Source: JAAZBA01 sp964461815 (GTDB lineage: Bacteria > Bacillota > Clostridia > Oscillospirales > QAMX01). From it: a DNA stretch of 39,152 bases. The notes beneath the pieces are model-generated. The model did not search any database, was not told the origin of the DNA, and worked only from the letters and a program-made list of their open reading frames with translations. Position numbers and translations under genes: made by a program. Location of the stretch: positions 1 through 39,152 of the forward strand of contig CAYWVF010000025.1 of NCBI GenBank assembly GCA_964461815.1. Direction: 5' to 3'. How positions within the stretch are numbered: the stretch's first letter is position 1; the number at the start of each line of letters is the position of its first letter. Of the stretch, positions 23,108 through 31,988 are shown piece after piece.

Positions 23108-24385
23108 ATGGAAATTTTAATGAGCATCGCCGTTGCACTTATGGCCGGTCTGCTGCTTTCGCGCGTTGTTAAGGTTTTTAAGATTCCGGCAGTAACGGGC
23201 TATCTTATCGCAGGTATACTTATCGGACCTTATTGTCTGGGCAGACTCAACATTCCCGGCATAGGTTTCCCTACAATAGATTCTGTCAAAGCACTTGATA
23301 TAATATCGAACGTAGCACTCGGCTTCATCGCTTTTGCTATAGGTAATGAATTCCGCATTTCTCATCTTAAGCAGATCGGTAAGCAGGCTACCGTGATCGC
23401 ATTCGTTCAGGCTATTTCGGCAACTGTAATCGTTGATATCGTTCTTATCGGTATACACTTTATTGTCGGCGACAAACTTCCGATATCCACAGCTATCACA
23501 CTCGGTGCTATTGCTACAGCTACAGCTCCCGCAGCAACACTTATGGTCGTTCGCCAGTACAAAGCCAAGGGTAAGGTAACAGATATTCTTCTGCCTATCG
23601 TTGCTCTTGACGACGCCATCGGTCTCGTGGTATTTGCTATATCATTCGGTATTGCAAAGGCTATGATAAACGGAGCTTACAGCCTTACATCCATTATCCT
23701 TGAGCCGCTTCTCGAGGTTGTACTTTCTCTTGTACTCGGCTTTGTTATGGGTCTTCTCTACACATTCTTTGCAAAATGGTTCCATTCAAACAGCAAGCGC
23801 CTTTGTATATCTGTTACATTCGTTATCCTTACCGTTGCTATCTCCATGTTGGATTTTAACGTCGGTGGTGTACACATCGGTTTCTCTTCACTTCTCGTTT
23901 GCATGATGCTCGGCTCCGTATTCTGCAATATCTGTAATTTCTCAGCTGAGCTTATGGAAAAAACAGATAAATGGACCGCTCCGCTCTTTGTACTCTTCTT
24001 TGTACTCAGCGGTGCAGAGCTTGAAATCGGTCTGTTCACAGATATCGCTATTGTCGGTATAGGTGTTGCTTATATTCTTGCACGTTCTGTTGGTAAATGC
24101 TGGGGTGCTCATGTCAGCTCTAAGGCTATGAAATGTGACGAAAACATCGTCAAGTATCTCGGTATCACGCTTCTTCCGCAGGCAGGCGTTGCACTCGGTA
24201 TGTCACTGACAGCTGCTCAGGTTCTCGGTTCCGGCGGCACACTTATTCGTAACGTATCACTCTTCGCCGTACTTATTTATGAGCTTATCGGCCCGATGCT
24301 TACAAAGATAGCATTAACCAAGGCCGGTGAAATAGTTCCTAAGGCACAGGCTGTTGTATCGTCCGACGACGATGACGACGAATAA
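23108..24385 (+). CDS. CPA2-type cation:proton antiporter (Kef/Nap-like)
   Basis: The 425-residue membrane protein has about 12 hydrophobic segments of the Na+/H+ exchanger fold and should exchange Na+ or K+ for protons. Family segments include FKIPAVTGYLIAGILIGP in the second helix and ATATAPAATLMVVRQ with PIVALDDAIGLVVFA, where D-D lies at the ion-binding position. It lacks the C-terminal TrkA-N domain of KefB/C. Instead it ends in a short acidic tail SSDDDDDE, possibly a pH or cation sensor. AGAGG precedes the ATG. It is a single-gene unit between its promoter and a bidirectional terminator. Confidence 0.88.
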   Translation: MEILMSIAVALMAGLLLSRVVKVFKIPAVTGYLIAGILIGPYCLGRLNIPGIGFPTIDSVKALDIISNVALGFIAFAIGNEFRISHLKQIGKQATVIAFVQAISATVIVDIVLIGIHFIVGDKLPISTAITLGAIATATAPAATLMVVRQYKAKGKVTDILLPIVALDDAIGLVVFAISFGIAKAMINGAYSLTSIILEPLLEVVLSLVLGFVMGLLYTFFAKWFHSNSKRLCISVTFVILTVAISMLDFNVGGVHIGFSSLLVCMMLGSVFCNICNFSAELMEKTDKWTAPLFVLFFVLSGAELEIGLFTDIAIVGIGVAYILARSVGKCWGAHVSSKAMKCDENIVKYLGITLLPQAGVALGMSLTAAQVLGSGGTLIRNVSLFAVLIYELIGPMLTKIALTKAGEIVPKAQAVVSSDDDDDE

Positions 24386-24403
24386 TATAAACAATAGATA
24401 ATA

Positions 24404-24443
24404 AAAACGTTGTATCGTATTATAAACGGTACAACGTTTTTTT
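24404..24443. terminator. Bidirectional terminator
   Basis: AAAACGTTGTA (24404-24414) pairs with TACAACGTTTT (24430-24440), with more pairing inside. The stem is flanked by A-run and T-run. It separates the convergent antiporter and M23-deacetylase genes. Confidence 0.85.
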
Positions 24444-24453
24444 ACACAAATTT

Positions 24454-26262
24454 CTAATGCAGCAGTTTTTTCATAAAGGCTTCCGTTGATATTCCCGACG
24501 GTCTGTTATATCTTCCAAGCTCAAACAAGCTGTCTCCATCCCCTCGGATCAGCGTACTTGTAAGCTCATAGCATGAAAGAGATGCCATAAATCCGCACTC
24601 CTTCAATACGTCACTCGATCCCTCCGATATAGCACCGTATGGATATGTGTAGCAAATCGGTGTGATGCCGCACTTTTCAGTCAATAGCTTCTGCATACGC
24701 ATTGTATCACTGTAAAACGATTCCTTATACGCTTCCAGTGTCTCTCCCTTTTTTCTGCTGCTCCCCTTTCGCTGATTGATATAGTGCATACCATATGAAT
24801 GATTCTGTATTTCAAATATACCGCTTTCCGAAAGCAGCTTCAGATCATCCCATGTCATATGACTGTAGGATGGATTTTTATCCTCGGTTTGTGAAAATCG
24901 ATCTGCAAATTCTCCTACTGCCGACAGCACGGCTTTATAGCCGTATTTTTCCAATATCGGGTACGCATATGTGTAGTTATTAAGATAAGCATCATCAAAG
25001 GTCAGCATTATCGGCTTTTCGGGCAGCTCTTCGCCGTAATGGACATAGTTTACTATATCCTGAATATTTACCGCTTCATATCCGTTTGTTTTCAGCCATA
25101 CTATATCAGATTCGAGTACATTTGGGCTCAGAACATAATCTCCTGCCATATTTTTATCCTTTAATATACTGTGATACATTATAATCGGTATTGCAGTGCT
25201 CTCCTCCGCAGCTACGGAAACCTCCGAAATAGGTGAAGACTCTGCTATATTGTATATTCTGTTGTAATCCTTTGTAACCTCATCCTTTTCTACCGCACTT
25301 TTACAGTGCGACAACAGCTCTACAAGTGCGTATACATCTATCCATATCTGATTTGCGCCATCCTTTTGGCTCTCGTCAAATATCAGCTGCATACCGAAGT
25401 GAAGATGCGGTATCGTTATGTTATTTATATTTTCCTTTGTACTGTAGCCTGTCTGTCCCATATAGCCGATCACGTCGCCTGCCGATATTATGCTGCCCTC
25501 GTCAATCGATTTATGATATGGGTGATCCTTCCTTAAATGTGCATAATAGTAATATCTCTTACCGTCAAAGCTTCGAATTCCTACTCTCCATCCTCCGTAT
25601 TGATTCCACCCTATAGCTTCAACGATGCCTCCCTCTACCGCAACTATCGGTGTTCCAACAGAGCCTATAATATCATTCCCGAGATGTTCTCTCTCATATC
25701 CGTATGATCGTTTGTTTCCAAAGTCCTTATAATGAGTAAAGCCATATCCCTTTGCTATAGGAGAAAAAACCTTAAGTCCGTATTTTGATTCCATTCTCTT
25801 TCCATCCGCACTTGTTTCGTCTCGTATTTCTATCTTATATTCTCCCACAAATTCAGACAGTACTGCTGTATATGCTTCAAGATAGTAGTTATAATACTTC
25901 ATATTACCCGTTATATCATCCATACAAGCACCATTAAGCAGACTCTTTGCTGCATATTCAATATGTTCATTCGTTTCACCGCTAAATTTTCCACCTGTCT
26001 TGGCAGCAGCGTATGCAAGTAATTCGATCCAATTAAGATGTACCTCTTTCCCATATGTATCTATATCATATTTCAGTGCCTGCTCAAGCTCGGTGACAGT
26101 AGGATTAAATTCCACATACTTTATATATCCGGTGCCGGATGCATATGCAGCCTCTCCCGCTTCATTCATCTCGACAAGTATCATAAAAATCGGCATCAAC
26201 GCCAGCAATACCGCAATAGTAAAAAATATCCTTCTTCTGTATATTCCTATTTTAAAATGCAA
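24454..26262 (-). CDS. Membrane-anchored M23 peptidase-polysaccharide deacetylase fusion
   Basis: The 602-residue protein combines two cell-wall enzymes. One N-terminal transmembrane helix (about 10-30) places the rest outside. An M23/LytM metallopeptidase domain lies at about 160-310, with zinc-type motifs EHLGNDIIG and PHLHFGMQ and the segment YYYYAHLRKD. A linker of about 60 residues leads to a CE4 polysaccharide deacetylase domain (about 360-600) opening with IPIIMYHSIL, with the metal/catalytic motif MLTFDDAY, then NHSYGMH and YTYPYGA. It could cleave peptide cross-links and remove N-acetyl groups during wall remodelling or sporulation. The start is TTG at 26262, since an in-frame TGA lies 7 nt upstream; it lies within a hairpin. 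Confidence 0.88.
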   Translation of the reverse strand: MHFKIGIYRRRIFFTIAVLLALMPIFMILVEMNEAGEAAYASGTGYIKYVEFNPTVTELEQALKYDIDTYGKEVHLNWIELLAYAAAKTGGKFSGETNEHIEYAAKSLLNGACMDDITGNMKYYNYYLEAYTAVLSEFVGEYKIEIRDETSADGKRMESKYGLKVFSPIAKGYGFTHYKDFGNKRSYGYEREHLGNDIIGSVGTPIVAVEGGIVEAIGWNQYGGWRVGIRSFDGKRYYYYAHLRKDHPYHKSIDEGSIISAGDVIGYMGQTGYSTKENINNITIPHLHFGMQLIFDESQKDGANQIWIDVYALVELLSHCKSAVEKDEVTKDYNRIYNIAESSPISEVSVAAEESTAIPIIMYHSILKDKNMAGDYVLSPNVLESDIVWLKTNGYEAVNIQDIVNYVHYGEELPEKPIMLTFDDAYLNNYTYAYPILEKYGYKAVLSAVGEFADRFSQTEDKNPSYSHMTWDDLKLLSESGIFEIQNHSYGMHYINQRKGSSRKKGETLEAYKESFYSDTMRMQKLLTEKCGITPICYTYPYGAISEGSSDVLKECGFMASLSCYELTSTLIRGDGDSLFELGRYNRPSGISTEAFMKKLLH

Positions 26263-26303
26263 AACACATCACCCGATAAAATACTATGCGAGTGATGTGT
26301 TTT
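26261..26303 (-). terminator. Hairpin between the MBL-PHP and M23-deacetylase genes
   Basis: A 12-bp stem (AAAACACATCAC at 26261-26272 with 26292-26303) encloses a 19-nt loop. On the minus strand TTTT is part of its 3' arm. The arm also contains GGGTGATG, the only Shine-Dalgarno-like sequence of the downstream gene, and touches its TTG start. It may terminate transcription or mask translation. Confidence 0.6.
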
Positions 26304-26314
26304 TAATGTATAAT

Positions 26315-27799
26315 TTATATGCTCAAAAGCATGTCCCTAAGCTCTGCGGAGCTTCTTACACGCTTATCAAAAACCATACATGCACGATCAAGGTCTTCAG
26401 GCTGATGGAAATCAGAGCCGGTACACTGGCGAAGAGAATTTTCTACCGCAAAATCAAGTGATCTGTCATTGAAAGAATTATGTCTTGCATTTCCGTTCAC
26501 TACCTCTATTCCCGTCAAATACTTCGGTGATGTTCTTGTCATATCCTTTCTGAACGGGTGAGCCTGATACACTACGAGATCGTTCTTCTTAGCCAGCTCG
26601 TAAAATATCGCAGAGTCCATTTTATACAGTTCAGGATTATCGTATAAAAATTTCTCCGTTATACCGTATACAAGATAATCATTGCAATTTTCCGTAAACC
26701 TCAGCTCCATACCGAGAACGATATCCATATCTAACTGCTCAGCTGTCTTTTTTGCAGCTCGGTAACCCTCAAGATACTTGTCTATCTTTTCTTCCCATGT
26801 CATATCACTGAGCTTATCAAAGAAAAAGCTGTGATAATGATCCGTTATCGCAATACCGGTAAAGCCTGCATTATAATGTGTCCTGACTACATCCTCAGCC
26901 TTTACTTTTCCGCAGCCGCTTACTTCGCTCGTATGGCAATGTATCTCATACTTATATTTTTTATTTTTCTCGCTGTCCATATCGACTTCACAGCCGTCAA
27001 ACGATACATTAAAGCCGTATTTTAAGCCCTCAAAGCTCATTTGATTATGTGTCACATTACCGTTATGTGAAAAATGATTCACATAAAAACGTGTTTTTTC
27101 ATCACATATACCCTTCTCAAGAAGCTTTTCTTTAACATCGCCGCAGTTCTTCATACCCATATGACCTCTCGACTGATCTCCCAGGCAATATGTGCAGTCC
27201 AGTGATACAAAATCGGCATGCACCTTATTTTCTTCCATATAGTCAAATATGCTATCATACGGCACACCTGTGTCATGGAAGTAAATTATCGTCTGTCCAT
27301 CCTTTTCTATAAGGTAGGTATATGCGATGTTATCCAGATCATGGTCAGCCGGAAATGCAGTTATCTTATAGCCGTCCAACACCTGAGGCATAAACGGTTT
27401 CAGCTCAACGACATCTATATTTTCAGCTATAGCTTCGTAAATATTCGCCTCTCTGTATGAGTCCAAAACTGAGCTGCCTGCCGCAAGTGTGACTCTCTTC
27501 GACGTCAGATCGTGAGCAAATGCACCTCCGCGCATCTCATAATCCATCGGATACCAATGATCTGAATGTGCGTGTGTTATGATATTCACCTTCACGGCAG
27601 AGAGATCGATCTTATTGTTCAGCACATGCATATATGTATCACACGGGAAGTCAATAAGCAGCTCGTCATCTATCAATGTCTGTGAGCGTGTCCTTATGTC
27701 TCTTCCTCCGAGCTCTCTTGCTCGTCTGCACGACTCACAGTTACAGAACAGCGCAGGCCAACCCTCAGCCGCTGCTGTTCCGAGAAATTTTATTCTCAT
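26315..27799 (-). CDS. Metallo-beta-lactamase-fold (PhnP-like) + PHP domain fusion
   Basis: This 494-residue cytoplasmic protein joins two metal-dependent hydrolases. The N-terminal half (about 1-270) is a PhnP-like metallo-beta-lactamase domain. It has the opening FLGTAAAEGWPALFCNC with a CxCxxC cluster (C19, C21, C24), HxHxDH at 76-81 (HAHSDH), and later D152, H175-D176 and H242. The C-terminal half (about 284-494) is a PHP phosphoesterase with H287/H289, D320-H321, E365, H414 and D463/H465. PhnP acts on cyclic phosphodiesters and PHP domains on phosphate esters, so a two-step phosphoesterase is plausible. The substrate is unknown. GAGGA precedes the ATG, 14 nt after the M20 gene, so both are in one operon. 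Confidence 0.85.
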   Translation of the reverse strand: MRIKFLGTAAAEGWPALFCNCESCRRARELGGRDIRTRSQTLIDDELLIDFPCDTYMHVLNNKIDLSAVKVNIITHAHSDHWYPMDYEMRGGAFAHDLTSKRVTLAAGSSVLDSYREANIYEAIAENIDVVELKPFMPQVLDGYKITAFPADHDLDNIAYTYLIEKDGQTIIYFHDTGVPYDSIFDYMEENKVHADFVSLDCTYCLGDQSRGHMGMKNCGDVKEKLLEKGICDEKTRFYVNHFSHNGNVTHNQMSFEGLKYGFNVSFDGCEVDMDSEKNKKYKYEIHCHTSEVSGCGKVKAEDVVRTHYNAGFTGIAITDHYHSFFFDKLSDMTWEEKIDKYLEGYRAAKKTAEQLDMDIVLGMELRFTENCNDYLVYGITEKFLYDNPELYKMDSAIFYELAKKNDLVVYQAHPFRKDMTRTSPKYLTGIEVVNGNARHNSFNDRSLDFAVENSLRQCTGSDFHQPEDLDRACMVFDKRVRSSAELRDMLLSI

Positions 27800-27813
27800 A
27801 GAGTATTCCTCTT

Positions 27814-29178
27814 TCAGTCGTTTTTATTTGACAGCGTGACCTTGACATCGCCGTCCTCTGTATATTCTACAACGTCCTTGTCAAAGAACATAGAATCTAT
27901 AGCTTCAAGATATTCTTTTATAGAACCGAATCTCAGCTTTGCGTTCTTTTTGATCTCATATGCTTTTTCGCCGTTATTTTCAAGGAGCGCACATGCAAAT
28001 GCAGTTTGAAGCTTGGCAGACCCAATACACGCCTTTACCGGGTCTACTATATAGTAATCATTGCCGTGACTTGTACCTACTGCGCCGCCAACATATGGAT
28101 GTATCGCAGGAATAGCACATGATACGTCACCCATATCCGTACAGCCTGTTCCCCACTCATCTGTGATGCTGCAATTATCCTCTCCTGCTATCTGCTTCAT
28201 AAGCTCTGCTACTACCTTTACACAGCCCTCTTCGTTGATAAGAGGCATGTATCCCGGGCAATCCGTTATATGAAGCTTTGCTCCCATAGAAACCGCAGCT
28301 CCCGCAAGTGCTCTGTTTATCTTCTTATTCTCTCTTGCGAATGCTTCCATAGTTGCTCCGCGAACATAGCTCTCCATGTCAATGCGTTCCGGGATAACAT
28401 TAACAGCTCCGCCGCCGTTCATAATTACAGGATGGAATCTGATATGATCGTTATCAACAAATGTTTCACGGAGTGAATTTACTGCCGTCATTCCGAGATT
28501 TGCAGCATACAAAGCATTTATGCCCTTTTGCGGACTGCCTCCGGCATGTGCTGCTTTGCCTGTATATGTTACGTTCTTTGTCATGCAGCCGTTTGAGCCT
28601 TTTCGTACAAGATACGTCTTATCTCCGCCTGATGCATGTACCATGATCGCTACATCTACATCGTCCATGTAGCCACGATACATAAACTCGACCTTGCCTC
28701 CGTAGTATTTGATTATACCCTTTTTGCGAAGCTCTTCTCTGAAGCCGATCTCAAGAAGCTCTTCTGCCGGCACTGCCATTAGCTTTATCTTTCCGCAAAG
28801 GTTATCTAAAATTCCGTCATACTTAAGTGCCTTCGCAACCGCAAGCAGCGCTGCACACTGTGCATTATGTCCGCAGGAATGCGATGCACCTGTTTCCGGA
28901 TTGCTCTCGGGATGTGACGGGCATATAACAGAGTCAAGCTCTGCCATTATCAATACGCACGGTCCCGGACGTCCTGTATCTGCATACGTATAAAAGCCTG
29001 TTACATTTTCCGCATATGTCAGCTCATATCCCAAGGCTTCAAACTGCTCTGCCATATATTTTGACGTCTTTTCTTCACGCCAGCCCGTCTCAGGATTTTT
29101 CCAGATATAGCGTTCCGCATCAAGTGCAAGCTCTTTTGCAGACTCTACAGCTTTCATAATGAGTTCAAGATTTTCCAT
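27814..29178 (-). CDS. M20-family metallo-amidohydrolase
   Basis: The 454-residue cytoplasmic enzyme is of the M20D (AbgB/aminoacylase-like) type, which cleaves N-acyl or peptide amide bonds. Metal-binding segments are MAELDSV, SHSCGHNAQCAALL and the catalytic pair in VPAEELLEIG. A lid/dimerisation domain with NGCMTKNVTYTGKAAHAGGSPQKGINAL follows, then GTGCTDMGDVS and GTSHGNDYY near the C-terminus. AAAGGGG lies before the ATG. It is the first gene of a probable two-gene operon with the MBL-PHP fusion. The substrate (N-acetyl amino acid, aminobenzoyl-glutamate or a dipeptide) cannot be deduced. Confidence 0.88.
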   Translation of the reverse strand: MENLELIMKAVESAKELALDAERYIWKNPETGWREEKTSKYMAEQFEALGYELTYAENVTGFYTYADTGRPGPCVLIMAELDSVICPSHPESNPETGASHSCGHNAQCAALLAVAKALKYDGILDNLCGKIKLMAVPAEELLEIGFREELRKKGIIKYYGGKVEFMYRGYMDDVDVAIMVHASGGDKTYLVRKGSNGCMTKNVTYTGKAAHAGGSPQKGINALYAANLGMTAVNSLRETFVDNDHIRFHPVIMNGGGAVNVIPERIDMESYVRGATMEAFARENKKINRALAGAAVSMGAKLHITDCPGYMPLINEEGCVKVVAELMKQIAGEDNCSITDEWGTGCTDMGDVSCAIPAIHPYVGGAVGTSHGNDYYIVDPVKACIGSAKLQTAFACALLENNGEKAYEIKKNAKLRFGSIKEYLEAIDSMFFDKDVVEYTEDGDVKVTLSNKND

Positions 29179-29252
29179 GCTATTACCCCTTTACCAAGCA
29201 ATTTATTTTAACATTTATAAGCAACATTTTCATGCAAATATTCAACACCGTC

Positions 29253-30620
29253 TCAGTGCTTTAATATATCCTTCAAATCATTTATCCTCTCATTCGCCGT
29301 AACTATCACAACGCTGTCATCACGCAGTATCATCGTTTCGCCGTCCGGTATGATCACTCTACCCTGTCTTGTTATACAGCCTATAAGAGTATTTTCTCTT
29401 ATCCTCAGCTCCTTGAGCTTTTTCCCTGTCACGTTCGGTATCTCATCTCTGACAATAAACTCCAACGCCTCGACCTTATTGTTTACCATCTTATGCAGTG
29501 TTTCAATGGAGCTTATCGCATATGAGTTCTGCATTGCTCGTACATATCTGAGTATCCTGTCTGTTGTGATATACTTCGGCGAAACAACGCTGTCTATACC
29601 TATCATATCACCAAACGACTCGATAAGCGACATTCTGTTTATTTTAATGACTGTTTTTTCTACATTTTTCCTTGATGCAAACATTGCAGCAAGTATATTT
29701 TCCTCGTCGTTATCCGTAACCGCAACAAATGCATCCGTATTCTCTATGCCTTCTTCTATCAGTACATCCTGATCTGTTCCGTCTCCGTGAATTATATCGG
29801 CATTCGGCAATGCATCCGCAAGATAGCGGCTTCTTTCCTCATTTATCTCAATTATCTTGACCTTCATGCCGGTTCCATCAAGCATTTTAGTTAGATAGTA
29901 TGGAATTTTGCCGCCTCCTACTATCATTACCGACCTGATACGCTGCTTAAATATACCTATAGCTTTAAAAAAACGTGCTGCATCGGCAGGTAATGCTGCA
30001 AGGTTTATCTTATCACCCTCTCTCAGCACGAAATCGCCTCCGGGTATATATACATTGTCGGCACGCTGTACCGCACATATGAGAAGCTTTACCGAATATT
30101 TATGCTGTATCGACCATATCGCCATGCCATCCAACGGATTTCCTTTATTTATCTTTATCTCTACTATCTCGACACGGCCTTTTGCAAACGATTCTATTTT
30201 TAATGCCGATGGGAAGCGGAGTATTCTCGATATCTCACGTGCAGCTGATTGCTCCGGATTTACGACCATTGACAAGCCCAATTCCTTTTTCATAAGAAAC
30301 AGCTGATCACTGTACTCCGGATTTCTAACTCTGGCTATAGTATGCTTTGCTCCAAGCTTCTTAGCTGTAAGACAGCATAAAAGGTTCATCTCATCAGTCG
30401 ATGTTGCAGCTATAAGCAGGTCTGCCTTTTCCACATGAGCTTCCCTCTGTATCGACATACTGGCTCCATTGCCGTTTATCGTCATTATATCTGTCACATT
30501 CATAGCATTTTTTATTGCAGATGGGCTCGAATCTATGACAGTCAGATCATGTCCCTCTTTAGAAAGCCGCTTTGTCAATGCGCTTCCGACCTTACCGTCG
30601 CCTACAATCACAATTTTCAA
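29253..30620 (-). CDS. trkA: TrkA-type potassium uptake regulatory protein
   Basis: The 455-residue peripheral membrane protein gates a TrkH-type potassium channel in response to nucleotide binding. It has two tandem RCK units. The first Rossmann fold opens with IVIVGDGKVGSALTKRL, the second with SVMIVGGGKIPYYLTKML; each is followed by an RCK-C region, near 140-215 and 370-450. The start is TTG at 30620: GGTGG lies about 10 nt upstream and the protein then begins exactly at the nucleotide-binding strand. No trkH/ktrB channel gene is in the window, so the partner is elsewhere. A promoter at 30652-30679 and the short gap suggest a single-gene unit. Confidence 0.88.
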   Translation of the reverse strand: MKIVIVGDGKVGSALTKRLSKEGHDLTVIDSSPSAIKNAMNVTDIMTINGNGASMSIQREAHVEKADLLIAATSTDEMNLLCCLTAKKLGAKHTIARVRNPEYSDQLFLMKKELGLSMVVNPEQSAAREISRILRFPSALKIESFAKGRVEIVEIKINKGNPLDGMAIWSIQHKYSVKLLICAVQRADNVYIPGGDFVLREGDKINLAALPADAARFFKAIGIFKQRIRSVMIVGGGKIPYYLTKMLDGTGMKVKIIEINEERSRYLADALPNADIIHGDGTDQDVLIEEGIENTDAFVAVTDNDEENILAAMFASRKNVEKTVIKINRMSLIESFGDMIGIDSVVSPKYITTDRILRYVRAMQNSYAISSIETLHKMVNNKVEALEFIVRDEIPNVTGKKLKELRIRENTLIGCITRQGRVIIPDGETMILRDDSVVIVTANERINDLKDILKH

Positions 30621-30651
30621 GTGACAAACACCACCTTTAAAGTATGTTGAT

Positions 30652-30679
30652 ATTATATCACACCGTAAAAAATAATCAA
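30652..30679 (-). promoter_or_regulatory. Promoter of trkA
   Basis: On the minus strand TTGATT (30674-30679) and TATAAT (30652-30657) are 16 bp apart, giving a leader of about 25 nt. Confidence 0.6.
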
Positions 30680-30686
30680 TAGGCGA

Positions 30687-30722
30687 AAAAAAGATTTGAC
30701 GAATGTTCGTCAAATCTTTTTT
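30687..30722 (-). terminator. Terminator of the aldolase gene
   Basis: A perfect stem of about 15 bp (core AGATTTGACGA / TCGTCAAATCT) with a 4-nt loop is flanked by A- and T-runs. It is 14 nt past the aldolase stop codon and 10 bp upstream of the trkA -35, so it also insulates trkA. Confidence 0.9.
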
Positions 30723-30736
30723 GTTTCACTAATAAA

Positions 30737-31705
30737 TTATGCCTTGCCGTTGCAGCCAAGTACGTTGACCAGCTTATGGCGAACGAGCTCCTTGATGTTT
30801 GCACGAGCCGGCTTGAGATATTCACGCGGATCGAACTTGGAGGGCTGATCGTTAAAGAACTTACGAACTGTACCTGTCATTGCAAGACGGAGGTCAGAGT
30901 CGATGTTGATCTTACAAACGCTGGATGTAGCTGCCTTACGGAGCTCTTCCTCAGGAATACCAACTGCATCAGGCATCTTGCCGCCGTTTTCGTTGATCAT
31001 CTTTACATATTCCTGCGGAACAGAGGATGAACCGTGGAGAACGATCGGGAAGCCGGGCAGACGACGGGAAACTTCTTCAAGAATGTCAAAGCGGAGTGGC
31101 GGCGGAACAAGGATACCCTTCTCATTACGTGTGCACTGAGCAGGTGTAAACTTATAAGCGCCGTGGCTTGTACCGATAGCAATAGCGAGGGAGTCAACGC
31201 CTGTCTTTTCAACAAACTCTTCTACTTCCTCGGGACGTGTGTAGGATGAATCCTCAGCGGATACCTTTACATCATCCTCAACGCCTGCCAATGTACCAAG
31301 CTCGCCTTCTACTACTACGCCGTGAGCATGTGCATACTCAACGACCTTACGTGTAACTTCAATATTCTCTTTGAAGGAATATGAAGAACCGTCTATCATA
31401 ACAGATGTAAATCCACCGTCGATGCAGGACTTACATGTCTCGAAATCAGGACCGTGGTCAAGATGGAGAACTATCGGGATCTCCGGGCATTCGATTACAG
31501 CAGCCTCAACGAGCTTTACGAGATATGTGTGATTAGCATATGCACGTGCGCCCTTTGATACCTGTAAAATAAGAGGAGCCTTCTCTTCGCGTGCAGCTTC
31601 TGTGATACCCTGCACGATCTCCATGTTATTAACGTTGAAAGCACCAACAGCGTAGCCGCCGTCATAAGCCTTCTTGAACATTTCTGTAGATGTTACCAGT
31701 GGCAT
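30737..31705 (-). CDS. fba: Class II fructose-1,6-bisphosphate aldolase
   Basis: The 322-residue zinc enzyme interconverts fructose-1,6-bisphosphate with dihydroxyacetone phosphate and glyceraldehyde-3-phosphate. Zinc and catalytic segments are VLHLDHGPDFETC (catalytic Asp and zinc His), GTSHGAYKF (zinc His) and VLHGSSSVP (zinc His). Length and motifs fit the FbaA class IIB family. AAGGAGAG precedes the ATG. The gene is divergent from the phosphofructokinase gene, placing two successive glycolytic steps around one 283-bp control region. Confidence 0.94.
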   Translation of the reverse strand: MPLVTSTEMFKKAYDGGYAVGAFNVNNMEIVQGITEAAREEKAPLILQVSKGARAYANHTYLVKLVEAAVIECPEIPIVLHLDHGPDFETCKSCIDGGFTSVMIDGSSYSFKENIEVTRKVVEYAHAHGVVVEGELGTLAGVEDDVKVSAEDSSYTRPEEVEEFVEKTGVDSLAIAIGTSHGAYKFTPAQCTRNEKGILVPPPLRFDILEEVSRRLPGFPIVLHGSSSVPQEYVKMINENGGKMPDAVGIPEEELRKAATSSVCKINIDSDLRLAMTGTVRKFFNDQPSKFDPREYLKPARANIKELVRHKLVNVLGCNGKA

Positions 31706-31768
31706 TATTTAGTCTCTCCTTTTATAGTATTTCCTTTGTACTGGAATAAATCTATTCACGTGTCTATT

Positions 31769-31797
31769 ATTTTATCACCTTTTTTTGAATAAATCAA
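31769..31797 (-). promoter_or_regulatory. Promoter of fba
   Basis: On the minus strand TTGATT (31792-31797) and TAAAAT (31769-31774) are 17 bp apart, with a TG one base upstream of the -10. The leader is about 57 nt. Confidence 0.65.
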
Positions 31798-31916
31798 GTC
31801 TATTATCATTTTTTTCCGCGATTTACAGGGAGTTTTAATTAAAAACGTCATTTTGTTTGAAAATTGGCTTTCTCAGACTCGAATTTTAGTAAAAGTTCTG
31901 AAAGATAATAAAATGA

Positions 31917-31945
31917 TTGAATTTATGCAAGTTTTGTGGTATATT
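31917..31945 (+). promoter_or_regulatory. Promoter of the phosphofructokinase gene
   Basis: TTGAAT (31917-31922) and TATATT (31940-31945) are 17 bp apart, with an extended -10 TGG. The leader is about 36 nt and contains GGAGG. Confidence 0.7.
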
Positions 31946-31988
31946 AATTAGTAGTATCAAAGGAATAAATATCTGGAGGTAAAATTAA

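Noticed and set aside
29179..29252. Promoter for the M20/MBL-PHP operon
   Set aside because: TTGAAT and TATAA-like sequences occur upstream on the minus strand, but no pair has acceptable spacing and quality.
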